From: JACSRF01 sp963695505
GTDB lineage: Bacteria > Chloroflexota > Anaerolineae > Promineifilales > Promineifilaceae
Assembly: GCA_963695505.1 (NCBI GenBank)
Contig: CAVOGX010000010.1
Span: 186,001-250,000 of the forward strand
DNA: 64,000 nucleotides
Direction: 5' to 3'
Below are positions 8,429 to 18,576 of the stretch, piece by piece (the stretch's first letter is position 1; each line of letters begins with the position of its first letter). The position numbers and the translations under genes are program-made. A model generated the notes under the pieces. It was given only the letters and a program-made list of their open reading frames with translations. It had not been told where the DNA came from and did not search any database.

Positions 8429-10240
8429 ATGGCTGGCAAACAGTGGCGCATTTTTGTTATTGTCGCATTCACCCTCATTGGCTTAGCGCTGGTTGGTGGA
8501 AACGGCCGTATTCTCACCGCCCAACAGGAAACAATTCCCCAGCTCATAATCACCGAAACCAATGCCGGCAGTCCACCTACCCTTGAACTGCAAGTCTATG
8601 GTATCTCGCCTCTGGGCGAACCCCTGGACCTAAATAGCCAGGCCATTACCCTGCGCCACAACGACTTGCCTGTGCCCACTTACACCTTTGGTGGCAGCAA
8701 AGAAGTGGGCGTTTTAACTGTCTTCCTCATTGACATTCCTGGTGGTGTATCCGCTCAGTTTACTGCCATTCAAGATGCGATTCAGCAATATGCCGCCCCC
8801 CCGGTCATGAAAGAGCAGGTCGATGCCGTTGCCATTTATCAGGTTGGCGAAAACAGCGCCCGCTCCCTGCTGCCGCCGGACCGGTTCTACAACAGCGTGA
8901 CCAACTTCTTCGCCAACCCCCTGGCCCCCTCTACGGGTGCAACGGCGCTCATCGACAGCAGCGTAAATTTGCTGGAGCAAATCCCCGAGATGAAACCCGA
9001 CCCGGCCATGGCTGCGGCTCTGGTCATCATCTCTGACGGCACAGACGCTGTCAGCACCCAGTTTCAGCCTGATGAGGTAGCAGCGCGCGCTAACGCGTTG
9101 GGTATTCCCATTCACACCATCTGGCTAACCAATGAAGATTTGCCGCCCACCGGGCAGCAGCAAGGGCAAGATTACCTGATTCAGGTAGCCAGCAGCGCCC
9201 GTGGCCTGGCTGTCAAAATGGAAAACGCCACCGACTGGGCTATCATTTGGAACCGCATCACCACCTTCCGCAACCAGACCATCATCCGCTACCAGGTTCC
9301 TGACTTGCAAGGGGGCACTTTTCCTGTGGAGATGGCGCTGGTAAACCAACCGGAAACGGCCGTTACCGCTGAAATTGACGTCCCCACCAACATGCCCAGC
9401 ATCCTCATCGATCTGCCTGAAGAGAGCCGCACCCTCAACCTGCCAGACCTGGAAGATCCGGTTGCGCTCCGTTTTGCTACCAGCGCGCGCTGGCTCGATG
9501 GCGTTGAGCGCACGCTCACCGCCGCCCAATTGGTAGTCAATGGCGTGCCGCAGGAAATCGACGTGGCCGAAATTGCCGAATTCACGGCCGAAATAAGCAA
9601 CTTGGGTTATGGAGCCAACACCATCCAGGTAGCCGTGCTGGACGACCAGGGCATGCGCGCCACCAGCCCGGTCATCACCCTGCAAGTCAATGAAGGAAGG
9701 CGCGCCATACCCGACGAATTAGATGCCGGGGGTGGCCTAGTGCAAACCTTGGTACGCTGGCTGGCAATTTTGCTCGTCATAGCCGTTTTGGCCGGCGGTC
9801 TTTTCTTTATTTGGCGGCAGGGTCTGCTGAAATCCTTACCCACTCTGCTGCCACGGGGCAGGTCTCGTCGTCGCCGCAGCGCCGGACCGCAGGTCACCTA
9901 CGAACAGGCGGAAGAAGATGTTGACGGACCTCGGGTGCTGGCGCGGCTGGTGGTGCTAGACGCCATCTCAAAAATGCCGCCAGAAATGCCGCTGATTGGG
10001 GTGCAGGTGCGGTTGGGTCGTTCACCGCAGCAGGCAGACATTGCCTTCGAGAATGACATCACCGTTTCGCGATTGCACGCCACCATGATGCTAGAAGGGA
10101 CCCATTACCGCATTTTCGACGAAGGCAGCACCAGCGGCACTTGGGTCAACGAAAAACAGGTGCCAGAATATGGCACGCAGTTGGCCAACGGGGATGAAAT
10201 CAATTTGGGAGCGGTGCATTTGCGGTTTTATCAACCGTAA
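8429..10240 (+). CDS. VWA-FHA membrane protein (intact paralogue)
   Basis: Single-pass protein of 603 aa. It has an N-terminal signal or anchor (about 1-30), then a VWA domain (VLTVFLIDIPGGVS, AALVIISDGTDAVS) predicted outside the membrane, with a partly degenerate metal site. A beta-rich region follows, then a membrane helix (about 460-480), a basic stretch RGRSRRRRSAG, and a cytoplasmic FHA domain (VRLGRSPQQADI, VSRLHATMML, EGSTSGTWVNEK). It suggests coupling an external adhesive or metal-dependent domain to internal phosphothreonine recognition. The start at 8429 follows GGAAAAGGA. Divergent from a frameshifted paralogue of the same design. Confidence 0.85.
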   Translation: MAGKQWRIFVIVAFTLIGLALVGGNGRILTAQQETIPQLIITETNAGSPPTLELQVYGISPLGEPLDLNSQAITLRHNDLPVPTYTFGGSKEVGVLTVFLIDIPGGVSAQFTAIQDAIQQYAAPPVMKEQVDAVAIYQVGENSARSLLPPDRFYNSVTNFFANPLAPSTGATALIDSSVNLLEQIPEMKPDPAMAAALVIISDGTDAVSTQFQPDEVAARANALGIPIHTIWLTNEDLPPTGQQQGQDYLIQVASSARGLAVKMENATDWAIIWNRITTFRNQTIIRYQVPDLQGGTFPVEMALVNQPETAVTAEIDVPTNMPSILIDLPEESRTLNLPDLEDPVALRFATSARWLDGVERTLTAAQLVVNGVPQEIDVAEIAEFTAEISNLGYGANTIQVAVLDDQGMRATSPVITLQVNEGRRAIPDELDAGGGLVQTLVRWLAILLVIAVLAGGLFFIWRQGLLKSLPTLLPRGRSRRRRSAGPQVTYEQAEEDVDGPRVLARLVVLDAISKMPPEMPLIGVQVRLGRSPQQADIAFENDITVSRLHATMMLEGTHYRIFDEGSTSGTWVNEKQVPEYGTQLANGDEINLGAVHLRFYQP

Positions 10241-10327
10241 GGTTTGTTGGTTGGATAGTTTGATGGTTAGATAGCTGGTTGGTTGGTTGAAAAGCAGGCA
10301 GGCAAACTGGCCAACTAACAAACTAAT
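10241..10327. repeat. Heptamer-phased spacer repeat (GGTTGGT family)
   Basis: Directly after the VWA-FHA stop, successive 7-base units (GGTTTGT, TGGTTGG, ATAGTTT, GATGGTT, TGGTTGG, TTGGTTG) are followed by their approximate complement (CCAACTA, ACAAACT). The tract could fold into a long imperfect hairpin. Confidence 0.6.
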
Positions 10328-10358
10328 TCAGTATTAAGAAGTTTTTCAATAATAGGGA

Positions 10359-10412
10359 GGCCCGAGCCCGTCGAGGGCCGGACTTCGACAAGCTCAGTCC
10401 TGATTTCGAATA
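10359..10412. repeat. Short GC-rich inverted repeat with CTTCGACAAGCTCAG motif
   Basis: GGCCC...GGGCC arms (around 10360-10380) are followed by ACTTCGACAAGCTCAGTC, a string that I recall as a common interspersed intergenic element in many bacterial genomes. Seen once here, so its repeat status is from memory, not shown by this window. Confidence 0.3.
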
Positions 10413-10466
10413 CTTTTTTAACAAGGTACTAACCGGCCACGAACAAACCAACTAACTTTTGGGAGA

Positions 10467-10962
10467 ATGAAGAAGTTGACTTTAACGCCTGATTTACTTG
10501 AACCACCGCTAGCAGCAGCCACAGGGCTCACCTTTCGCCTGGTAATGCGTGATGATTACGACGCCCTTCTTGAGGCATGTTATCCGCACAAGTCGGCGAA
10601 CGCCTTTTGGCACCATTTCGAGCAGCTCATAGAATGGCAGGAGGACGGTCGTACAGCCTGGCTGGTGGCGGAACGAAACAAGCGCATTGTGGGCAGCGGC
10701 GAACTGATTATGTACCCCCACAGCACCGAACTGGCCAATTTGTTTGTCATCACCCAGCATCGCCGCCGGGGCGTGGGCACGGCGTTGCATGATTGTGCTG
10801 CTGCGCATTGCCCGTCACCTGGGAGAAACGGCCGTTGAGCTGGGCGTCACCGAAGATAATCGGGAAGCTCTGCCCCTGTACCTCCGCCTGGGCTTTGTAG
10901 AGGAACGCAAAGTCAAGATGCCTGGAGGAGAAACGGCCGTTATCCTGCGCAAAACCCTCTAA
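10467..10962 (+). pseudogene. GNAT-family N-acetyltransferase, one frameshift
   Basis: Acetyl-CoA-dependent acyltransferase fold. The first frame runs from ATG 10467 through the acetyl-CoA loop HRRRGVGTALHD. The second frame picks up at about 10790 with LLRIARHLGETAVELGV, followed by NREALPLYLRLGFVEER, the usual GNAT C-terminal motif. One indel near GATTGTGCTGCTGCG separates them. Joined length is about 165 aa, normal for the family. The substrate is unknown. Two ACGGCCGT octamers lie in the 3' part, consistent with resident chromosomal DNA. Confidence 0.7.
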
Positions 10963-10965
10963 TAC

Positions 10966-10997
10966 AAGTGTTCAGTATTCAGTGTTCAGCAGACAAG
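10966..10997. repeat. TTCAGTA-type heptamer repeat
   Basis: GTTCAGTATTCAGTGTTCAG directly left of the insertion element; same class as the other 7-bp-phased spacers. Confidence 0.45.
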
Positions 10998-11026
10998 TAC
11001 CAGAGAAAGACTGGTCTGATTACTCT

Positions 11027-12199
11027 ACATATCACTTTGATCGTTAATAAAAAAGGTTGTTAGACTACCACTCCAAGAAAATTGTTTTGCCCAAACAAAT
11101 CAAGGAGTTGATGATGTCTAACAACCTTCGAACCTATCATAAAACGTTGCAACAGCTTTGCCAATGGTTGCCGCAAGAAAGAATCACCCGACTGCGAAAT
11201 ATGGCTTGGCTTATTGTGGGCTTGCAGTTGAGCGGAGCGATTCATTTGCCTATGATTGTGCGGAAGTGGCCGTTGGCCAGTAAACTGCCCAGCCTCACCA
11301 ACCGGCTGCGCCGCTTTTTGAACAACCGCCATGTCGCGGTGCGTGATTGGTACCATCCGCTGGCCCAACAGTTGGTGAGTGCATTTGTAGGTAAAGAAAT
11401 TCGATTGGTCATTGATTGCACGAAAGTGGGCTTTCACTACCGGTTGATGACCATTGGCATCGCTTACAAAAAACGCACGCTGCCTCTGGTTTGGAGTGTC
11501 CACAAGGGGCGCAAAGGGCATGTGGCGGTGGCCGAACAGTTGAAGCTGTTTAAATATGTCGCAGAGGTTGTTGCCCAGAAAGTCCAAGGTGTGGGTCATG
11601 GGGGATGCGGGTTTTGAGTCGGTCGAGTTGCTGCGCTGGCTGCGGCGGCAAGGCTGGTCGTTTGTCATTCGTCAAAACGGCCGCACGAAGGTGCGCTGGT
11701 CTGGTCAAGCGTGGATTAAGTTGAGCCAACTGGCATTGCAAAAAGGCGAAACACGGGCGATTGGCTGGGTTCGTTTGACCCAGAAACATGATGTGGGTTG
11801 GTTTTACCTGGTGCTGCATTGGGCCAAAGAAGAAGACGAACCGTGGTATCTGGTGAGCAACCAGGCTGGAGCCCGCCAACTGATTCGTCGTTACCGAATA
11901 CGGATGTGGATTGAAGAGATGTATGGCGACATGAAAGGACATGGTTTTGATTTGGAAGCAACACATCTGGCCGATGCTGACCGCATTTCTCGCCTGGTAC
12001 TGGCGGTCTGTATCACCTTTGTTTGGTTCATAACCCTGGGAAGTTGGGTCGTGAAACGCGGTTTGCGTCATATGCTGGACCATAAGAGTCGCCGTGATAA
12101 AAGTTATTTTCGTTTAGGCTGGGACTGGATAGAGCGCTGTTTATGTTTGGATCAGTCGGTTCCTATCCATTTTGTCCCTTATTTTTAAAAGTGATATGT
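11027..12199 (+). mobile_element. IS4-family insertion sequence with 12-bp terminal inverted repeats
   Basis: Perfect 12-bp terminal inverted repeats: ACATATCACTTT at 11027-11038 and AAAGTGATATGT at 12188-12199. Total length is 1173 bp with a single transposase gene. No adjacent target-site duplication could be recognised. The element lacks the ACGGCCGT octamer that fills the surrounding chromosome, supporting a foreign origin. It is inserted between the GNAT and nitroreductase genes. Confidence 0.8.
11114..12188 (+). pseudogene. IS4-family transposase, one frameshift
   Basis: DDE transposase. The first Asp lies in RLVIDCTKVGF, the second in VMGDAGFES, and the catalytic Glu in YRIRMWIEEMYGDMK, which fits the IS4 signature Y-(2)-R-(3)-E-(6)-K exactly. 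AAGGAG at 11102 supports a start at 11111 or 11114. The frame is lost near 11565-11575 (VAEVVAQK versus LLPRKSKVWVM); removing one G in GAGGTTG restores it. Programmed frameshifting is not typical of IS4 elements, so a dead copy or a base error is likelier. Joined length is about 357 aa. Confidence 0.8.
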
Positions 12200-12225
12200 G
12201 GCGAATTACTGGTAACTGATTACCC

Positions 12226-12834
12226 ATGCCAATGACCGATCCCCTCACCTGGCTCACCACCCGCCGCAGTATTCGTCGCTACACCCCCGACCCCATTCCC
12301 GATGAACTGATGAACCAGTTACTCACTGCTGCTTCTTGGGCCCCTTCCGCCCACAACCGCCAGCCGTGGCGCTTCGCCATCCTGCGCCACGCCACGGCTA
12401 AAGAGCGGCTGGCTCAGGCTATGGGCCAAAAGCTGCGCGCAGACCTCACCGCAGACGGTGTGCCGGCGGACGTAATCGAGAAGGATGTTGCCCGATCCTA
12501 CCAGCGCATCACCGCCGCCCCCCTGCTTATCCTCCTTTGCCTCACCATGCAGGACATGGACCGCTATCCTGACCCCCAACGGCAGCACCACGAATGGGTG
12601 ATGGCCGTGCAAAGTGCAGCCATGGCCGGGCAAAACCTGCTGTTGGCCGCCCATGCTTTGGGGTTAGGTGCCTGCTGGATGTGCGCCCCGTTGTTTGCCC
12701 CCGAAGTTGTCCGTCAGGAGCTGGCGTTACCCGAAGAGTGGCAGCCGCAAGCCCTGATTACCATTGGCTTCCCAGCCGAAACCAAGACCAAAACCCGGCA
12801 CCCTCTTTCCGAATTCGCCCGCTTCATTGAGTAG
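12226..12834 (+). CDS. Nitroreductase-family flavoprotein
   Basis: FMN-dependent oxidoreductase of about 202 aa. It begins with RRSIRRYTPDPIPDEL and carries AASWAPSAHNRQPWRF, the flavin phosphate-binding segment of this family. AHALGLGACWMCAP is the second flavin contact. The arrangement is closest to the nitroreductases associated with F420 (CofE/FbiB-like), but no F420 gene is next to it and the substrate is unknown. ATG 12226 or 12232 could serve as start. It lies 27 bp beyond the right end of the IS element and has no ACGGCCGT sites. Confidence 0.85.
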   Translation: MPMTDPLTWLTTRRSIRRYTPDPIPDELMNQLLTAASWAPSAHNRQPWRFAILRHATAKERLAQAMGQKLRADLTADGVPADVIEKDVARSYQRITAAPLLILLCLTMQDMDRYPDPQRQHHEWVMAVQSAAMAGQNLLLAAHALGLGACWMCAPLFAPEVVRQELALPEEWQPQALITIGFPAETKTKTRHPLSEFARFIE

Positions 12835-12877
12835 CTGACCCCTGATCTGGAAAAATTTAATCCTTGGCCAAAAACAT

Positions 12878-12905
12878 TTGTCAATGGTAAAAAATTTGTT
12901 ATACT
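12878..12905 (+). promoter_or_regulatory. Promoter for the GntR regulator gene
   Basis: -35 TTGTCA (12878-12883) and -10 TATACT (12900-12905) with a 16-base spacer. The predicted start near 12912 is about 40 nt before the regulator ATG. Confidence 0.6.
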
Positions 12906-12925
12906 TCAAACGTTGGATTTATCCG

Positions 12926-12949
12926 ATTTATCTAATTCATTCGATAAAT
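12926..12949 (+). promoter_or_regulatory. Operator-like inverted repeat in the GntR leader
   Basis: ATTTATC (12926-12932) and GATAAAT (12943-12949) form a perfect 7-bp inverted repeat with a 10-bp spacer, just downstream of the promoter and ending 3 bp before the ATG. The position suits autorepression by the GntR protein (inference). Confidence 0.5.
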
Positions 12950-12952
12950 GAA

Positions 12953-13624
12953 ATGGTATTCGACAAACTTGACTCAGATTTTTTGAAATACTTGCTGGAC
13001 AATCAGATCGCAGCGGGCGAACAGCTGCCGACTCTGACTAAAATCAGCAAGGAATTGGGGGTGAGCGTGGGCAAGCTGCGCGAGCAGCTAGAGCTGGCAC
13101 GCAGCATGGACCTCGTGTCGGTGCGACCGCGTCTGGGAATGCAGCGCGAACCCTTCAATTTTGCACCTGCCGTACTTAATGGGGTGCTGTTTGGGCTAGG
13201 CAGCGGGGAAGCCACTTTCCAGCAGTTAAGCCAGGTGCGGGTGGCTTTAGAGGTAAGTTTTTGGGATACGGCCGTTACCCTTCTGACCCCCGCCGACAAG
13301 GAGGAGCTGCGCCAAATCGTGACCCTGGCCTGGCAAAAACTGCGCGGCACCCCCATCCACGTCCCCAACGGCGAACACCGCCAGCTTCACCTTAAAATCT
13401 TCTGCCGTCTGGAAAACCCCTTCGTACAAGGCATTTTATCTGCCTATTGGGACGCCTACGCCGCCAGCGAGCTTACCCGCTTTGCCAGCTACCAGTATTG
13501 GACGGAGGTATGGACTTACCACCAACGTATTGTGGAAGCATTACTAGAGTGTGAGTATGATTACGGCCGTGAACTGTTAACCCAACACTTCAATTTATTA
13601 CCCACTATACCTGAGCCGGTATAG
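12953..13624 (+). CDS. GntR/FadR-type transcriptional regulator
   Basis: DNA-binding regulator of about 223 aa. The N-terminal winged helix reads LLDNQIAAGEQLPTLTKISK, then ELGVSVGKLREQLELA. This fits GntR helices 2-3, though the usual P-G-x-x-L-P-S-E is weak. A helical FCD-type effector domain follows, with HRQLHLKIF and a C-terminal YHQRIVEALLECEYD, the region that supplies metal-ligand histidines in FCD proteins. ATG 12953 is preferred; a longer in-frame extension would cover the promoter. Only 26 bp separate its stop from the oxidoreductase gene, so it probably controls that operon and itself. Confidence 0.8.
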   Translation: MVFDKLDSDFLKYLLDNQIAAGEQLPTLTKISKELGVSVGKLREQLELARSMDLVSVRPRLGMQREPFNFAPAVLNGVLFGLGSGEATFQQLSQVRVALEVSFWDTAVTLLTPADKEELRQIVTLAWQKLRGTPIHVPNGEHRQLHLKIFCRLENPFVQGILSAYWDAYAASELTRFASYQYWTEVWTYHQRIVEALLECEYDYGRELLTQHFNLLPTIPEPV

Positions 13625-13650
13625 CACATTTGAAGGGAGAAATTTCAAAC

Positions 13651-15523
13651 ATGAGTGAACAAAAAGATAATGTGCAAATAGAAGAACTCGAATCGGTCGT
13701 CATTCGTTTTGCGGGCGACTCTGGTGACGGGATGCAGCTAACCGGCACCCAATTTACCAACACATCGGCCGTTTTTGGCAACGACATCAGCACCATGCCC
13801 GATTTCCCGGCCGAAATTCGCGCCCCAGCTGGAACACTGGCTGGCGTCAGCGGCTTTCAGGTCAACTTTTCCAGCAGGACGTGTTGACCCCTGGCGATGC
13901 GCCCCACGTGCTGGTCGCCATGAATCCGGCCGCGCTCAAAGCCAGCATCGGCCGATCTGGAATCCAGCGGCATCATCATCGTCAACACCGATGCCTTTAC
14001 CCCCGCCAACCTGCAAAAAGCCGGGTATGACAGCAATCCGCTGGAAGATGGCAGTCCTGAAAGGGTACGAAGTTCACGAAGTGCCCTTGACCTCTCTCAA
14101 CCGTGAAGCGCTGAAAGATATTGAAGGGCTGTCCACCAAAGATAAAGATCGCTGCCAAAACTTTTTTGCCTTGGGTATTGACCTTTTGGATGTTTGACCG
14201 CCCGCTGGACACATCCGGGGATTGGCTCAAGAAAAAGTTTGCCAAAAAACCAGAAATAGCCGAAGCCAACACCAAGGCAATGGAAACTGGCTACTACTTT
14301 GGCGAAACCACGGAAGCGTTTCGGCAGCGCTATCGCATTCGTCCTGCCAGCCTGCCTGCCGGTACCTACCGCAAAGTGACGGGCAATGAAGCAACGGCCA
14401 TGGGTCTGGTCACGGCCGCTTACAAAATGGGCAAACCGCTCTTTTACGGCACCTATCCCATCACCCCAGCCAGCGACATTTTGCACAACCTGGCGCCTCT
14501 GCGCAATTTCGACGTGCGCACCTTCCAGGCTGAAGACGAAATTGCGGCCATGGGTTCGGTCATTGGCGCGGCTTTTGGCGGCGCATTGGCCGTCACCGGC
14601 ACCAGCGGCCCCGGCATCGCCCTCAAAAGCGAAGCGATGAACCTGGCCGTGGCGCTGGAACTGCCCATGGTCATTATCAACGTGCAGCGCGGCGGCCCCA
14701 GCACCGGCCTGCCCACCAAAATGGAACAGTCGGACTTGCTGCAAGTGATGTACGGCCGTAACGGTGAAAGCCCCATCCCCGTCATCGCCCCCAACAGCCC
14801 CGCCGACTGCTTCAACATTGCCATCGAAGCGTGCCGTTTCGCCGTGCACGCCATGACGCCGGTCGTCATTCTCTCCGACGGCTTCCTGGCCAACAGCTCC
14901 GAACCGTGGTCCATCCCAAACCCGGACGAAATTCCAGCCATTGAGATAAATCATCCCACGCTGCGGCCAACGGCAATGGCGCGGAGGAACCCTTCTTGCC
15001 CTATAAGCGCGACCCGGAAACCGGCGCGCGCCCTGGGCCATTCCCGGCACGCATGGGCTGGAACACCGTATTGGGGGTCTGAGCCAAAGCGCCCCTTACC
15101 GGCAATGTCTCTTACCGCCCCGAACACCACGAGCAGATGATGCCACGAACGCGCCGAAAAGGTGGCCCGCCTGGCGATATTATTCCCGAGCAAGAAGTCT
15201 TTGGCCCAGAAGAAGGTGATTTGCTGGTGATTTCTTGGGGCGGCACGTTTGGCGCGGTGCGCACGGCCGTCGCAAAAGGCTGTCGAACAAAGGCAAGTCG
15301 GTTGCCCATGCCCATATCCGTTATCTCAATCCCTTCCCCAAGAATTTGGAAGCGGTTTTGCAGCGCTATAGCAAAGTGTTGGTGCCGAATTAAACGGCGG
15401 GCAACTTGCCTTCTTGCTGCAAGGCAAATTTGCCCGAAAGGTAATTCCTTACTCCAAGATGCACGGCCAGCCGTTTAAGATCGGCGAAATTAGCCAAAAA
15501 TTGAGGAGGTTTTGAATCAGTAA
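13651..15523 (+). pseudogene. korA: 2-oxoglutarate/2-oxoacid:ferredoxin oxidoreductase alpha subunit (gamma-alpha fusion), about a dozen indels
   Basis: Oxidative decarboxylation of a 2-oxoacid with CoA, passing electrons to ferredoxin. The gamma domain opens ESVVIRFAGDSGDGMQLTGT. The alpha domain contains TGNEATAMGLVTAAYKMG, YPITPASDILHNLA and NVQRGGPSTGLPTK, all family hallmarks. The protein can be read to its end (KMHGQPFKIGEISQ) only by changing frame at about 13877, 13949, 14056, 14178, 14958, 15026, 15100, 15150, 15275, 15390 and 15500. Between breaks the amino-acid sequence is well conserved. Start ATG 13651 lies behind GGGAGA. Sequence error or very recent decay are the options. Confidence 0.8.
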
Positions 15524-15556
15524 GCGCGGGGCGTTTGCTGGCAAAAGAGGAAAATT

Positions 15557-16581
15557 ATGAGCACAAATACCATTCCTTTAGAACTGACCCGCAAAGATTT
15601 TGTATCTGACCAAACGGTGCGCTGGTGCCCCGGCTGCGGCGACTATGCCATTCTGGCTCAAATGCAGAAAACATTGCCAGACATTGGCGTGGCCAAAGAA
15701 GATATTGTCTTCATTTCTGGCATTGGCTGCTCCAGCCGCTTTCCGTACTACATGAACACCTACGGCATCCACAGCATCCACGGCCGTGCCCCCACGCTGG
15801 CCACCGGTTTGGCCAGTTACCAATCCCGATTTGAGCATTTGGGTTATCACCGGCGATGGCGATGGCCTCTCCATCGGCGGCAACCACTGCATCCATGCCA
15901 TGCGCCGTAACGTCAATCTGAACATTATCCTCTTCAATAACCGCATTTACGGCCTGACAAAGGGACAATATTCACCCACCTCCCGCCAGGGGTACAAGAC
16001 GCAAGTCTTCGCCGATGGGATCGATTGAACAGCCGATCAATCCGATGGCGCTGGCACTGGCCTCTGAAGCAACCTTTGTCGCGCGCTCATGGACACCCAC
16101 ACGCAGCATTTGGGCGAAGTGCTGGCAGCCGCCGCTGCCCACAAAGGCACCTCCTTTGTCGAAGTTTACCAGAACTGCATCATCTTCAATCCCAATGAAT
16201 GGGGACCGCTGCAAGACCGCAAGAACGGGATGATCATATCATTTACCTGGAACATGGCAAGCCGATGGTCTTTGGCAACAACCATGGACAAAGGCATTCG
16301 TCTGAATGGGTTCAAGCCGGAAGTGGTTGAGTTGGGCGATGAGTACACCGAAGATGATTTGATTGTGCATGATGAACAGTTCTAAGGCAGTTGGCTTACA
16401 TGATCAGCAGTATGGAATATCCGCAGTTCCCGGCGCCCATGGGCGTTATTCGCCAGGTAGAAGACCCTACCTATACCGAAGGCCTGATGGCGCAGATTGA
16501 AGCGGCTCAGGCCGCAAAAAGGTAAGGGTGACTTGAACAAGCTTGTACCGCTCGGCAGATGTATGGACGGTAACCGGCTAG
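15557..16581 (+). pseudogene. korB: 2-oxoglutarate/2-oxoacid:ferredoxin oxidoreductase beta subunit, multiple indels
   Basis: The beta subunit binds thiamine diphosphate and a 4Fe-4S cluster. It starts MSTNTIPLELTRKDF at ATG 15557 (GAGGAAAATT upstream). VRWCPGCGDYAI and ISGIGCSSRFPYY carry cluster cysteines; ITGDGDGLSIGGNH and NNRIYGLTKGQYSPT are the TPP/Mg site. Frame changes are needed at about 15825, 16005, 16085, 16230 and others. The natural C-terminus (ADVWTVTG, stop at 16579-16581) is reached only after further corrections near 16520-16550. It is paired with the alpha gene 33 bp upstream. Confidence 0.8.
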
Positions 16582-16734
16582 TTCCGGTAATCAGAAGTCA
16601 GTAATCAGTATTCGGCTGGCCAAATATAAATCGTACTGATAACTGCACATGGTTTACCGAATACTGGTGTTAATTGAACGTCATAGGCGGGGGCTCTGCC
16701 TATGTGTTCGTTTTATAAAGAGGAGTGTATCGAT

Positions 16735-18572
16735 ATGGGATTAACAGAAACAATGACAGCCGAGGAGCAGGTTGGGGAACGGCCGTCCGTCGTCAACGAC
16801 TTTTCCATTGTCGTCGCCACCGCCAACGGTACCGGCAGCCAAACGGCCAACCTGGCCCTGCTGCGTGCCTTCTTCAAGATGGGCATCCCCGTCAACGGCA
16901 AAAACATCTTCCCCTCCAACATTCAAGGACTGCCCACCTGGTACCACATTCGCGTCAGCCATGAAGGGTACGTCGCCCGCCGCCACACGTCTGAAATCCT
17001 GGTGGCCTTTAACGCAGGCCACCGTTCATGAAGACATCCAGCAATTTGCCCACTGGCGGCGTCTGCATTTACAACGACGACTGGCGCCATATGCCCGAAC
17101 GAGACGACGTGACCTACTACGGCATTCCCGTCAACCAGTTTGTGCGCGACACCGGCATGAAAGGCAAGCTGCGCGATTACATCGCCAACATGGTTTACGT
17201 TGGCGCGCTGGCCTATTTGCTGGGCATTCCCCTGGAAAAGATTGACGAGGCGCTGAGCTTACCATTTCAACGGGCGGCGCAAGCTGGTCGACCCCAACAT
17301 GGCGTGGTCCGTGCCGCTTACGACTGGACAGCGGAAAATCTGGCAAAAGCAAGACCCGTACCGGGTGGAACCGATGAACGCTACAGAGGGACAGATCCTC
17401 ATCACCGGCAATGAAGCGGCGGCTTTAGGCGCTGTGTTTGGCGGCGTGACCTTCGCCGCCTGGTACCCCATTACGCCCTCCACCAGCCTGGTTGACGCCC
17501 TGAACGATTACCTGCCCAAACTGCGCCGCGACCCGGAAACCGGTCAGGCCACCTACGCCGTCGTGCAGGCAGAGGATGAATTGGCGGCCATCGGCATGAT
17601 TTTGGCGCAGGTTGGGCCGGGGCGCGCGCCATGACGGCCACCTCTGGCCCCGGCATTTCGCTGATGGCCGAGTTTGCCGGATTGGGCTATTTTGCCGAAG
17701 TTCCGGCCGTCATTTGGGACATTCAGCGGGTTGGCCCCAGCACCGGCCTGCCCACCCGCACCGGCCAGGGCGACGTGATTTCCACCTACTACCTGGGACA
17801 TGGCGATACCAAAAACGTCATTTTGCTGCCTGCCATCGGTGAAGGAATGTTTTGAATTTGGCACGATCTTCATTCAACCTGGCCGATCAGACTGCAAACG
17901 CCGGTGTTTGTGCTGAGCGATCTGGATTTGGGGATGAATAACTGGATGTCGGAGCCGTTTGAGTATCCGACCGAACCGATTAAGCGGGGCAAGGTGCTGA
18001 CGGCCGATGAAGTGCAGGAAAAAGGATTTACGGCCGTTACAAAGACATTGATGGCGACGGCATTCCCTACCGCACCCTGCCCGGCAATGAACATCCGCTG
18101 GCCGCCTGGTTTGCGCGCGGCACCGGCCACAACGAAAAGGCCGTCTACAGCGAGCGCCCGGAAGATTGGGTACAAAACATGGCCGCATCCAGCGCAAATT
18201 TGACACGGCGCGTGAGCTGGTGCCCGCTCCGGTCATTGACGAAAGTGGACGATGCCGACTATTGGCATTATCGCCTATGGCACGACCAAGTTTGCCATTG
18301 ACGAAGCCCGCGACCGGCTGGCGGCCGATGGCATGAAAACCAGCTTCTTGCGCCTGCGGGCGCTGCCCATCAACGAGGAAGTGCGGGACTTTATTGACCG
18401 CCATGACCAGGTTTACGTGGTGGAACTGAATCGGGATGGCCAACTGCACACGATTTTGCAAACGGAACTGCCGGAAATGGCCACCAAGCTGGTTTCGCTG
18501 GCGCATTTGGATGGGATGCCGCTGACGGCGCGCTGGATCGTTGAAGCGATTGCGGAGGAGCAAAAGGAGTAA
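16735..18572 (+). pseudogene. 2-oxoacid:acceptor oxidoreductase alpha subunit (gamma-alpha fusion), second set, multiple indels
   Basis: A paralogous gamma-alpha polypeptide. The N-terminal gamma domain reads DFSIVVATANGTGSQTANLA. The alpha domain has ITGNEAAALGAVFGGVTF, WYPITPSTSLVDALN and IQRVGPSTGLPTRTGQ. The C-terminus IGIIAYGTTKFAIDEAR is the family transketolase-C-like end. The start ATG 16735 is preceded by AGGAG at 16721-16725. Breaks lie near 17025, 17262, 17345, 17605, 17845, 17890, 18040, 18180 and 18245. It differs clearly from the first alpha subunit, so probably has a different 2-oxoacid or physiological direction. Confidence 0.8.
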
Positions 18573-18576
18573 CTGC

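Noticed and set aside
11550..11620. Programmed frameshift in the IS4-family transposase
   Set aside because: No slippery heptamer at the joint and IS4 elements normally encode one continuous protein; a lesion or base error is simpler.
11015..12215. Target-site duplication around the insertion sequence
   Set aside because: ATTACT occurs on both sides, but not next to the terminal repeats; no proper direct duplication is visible.
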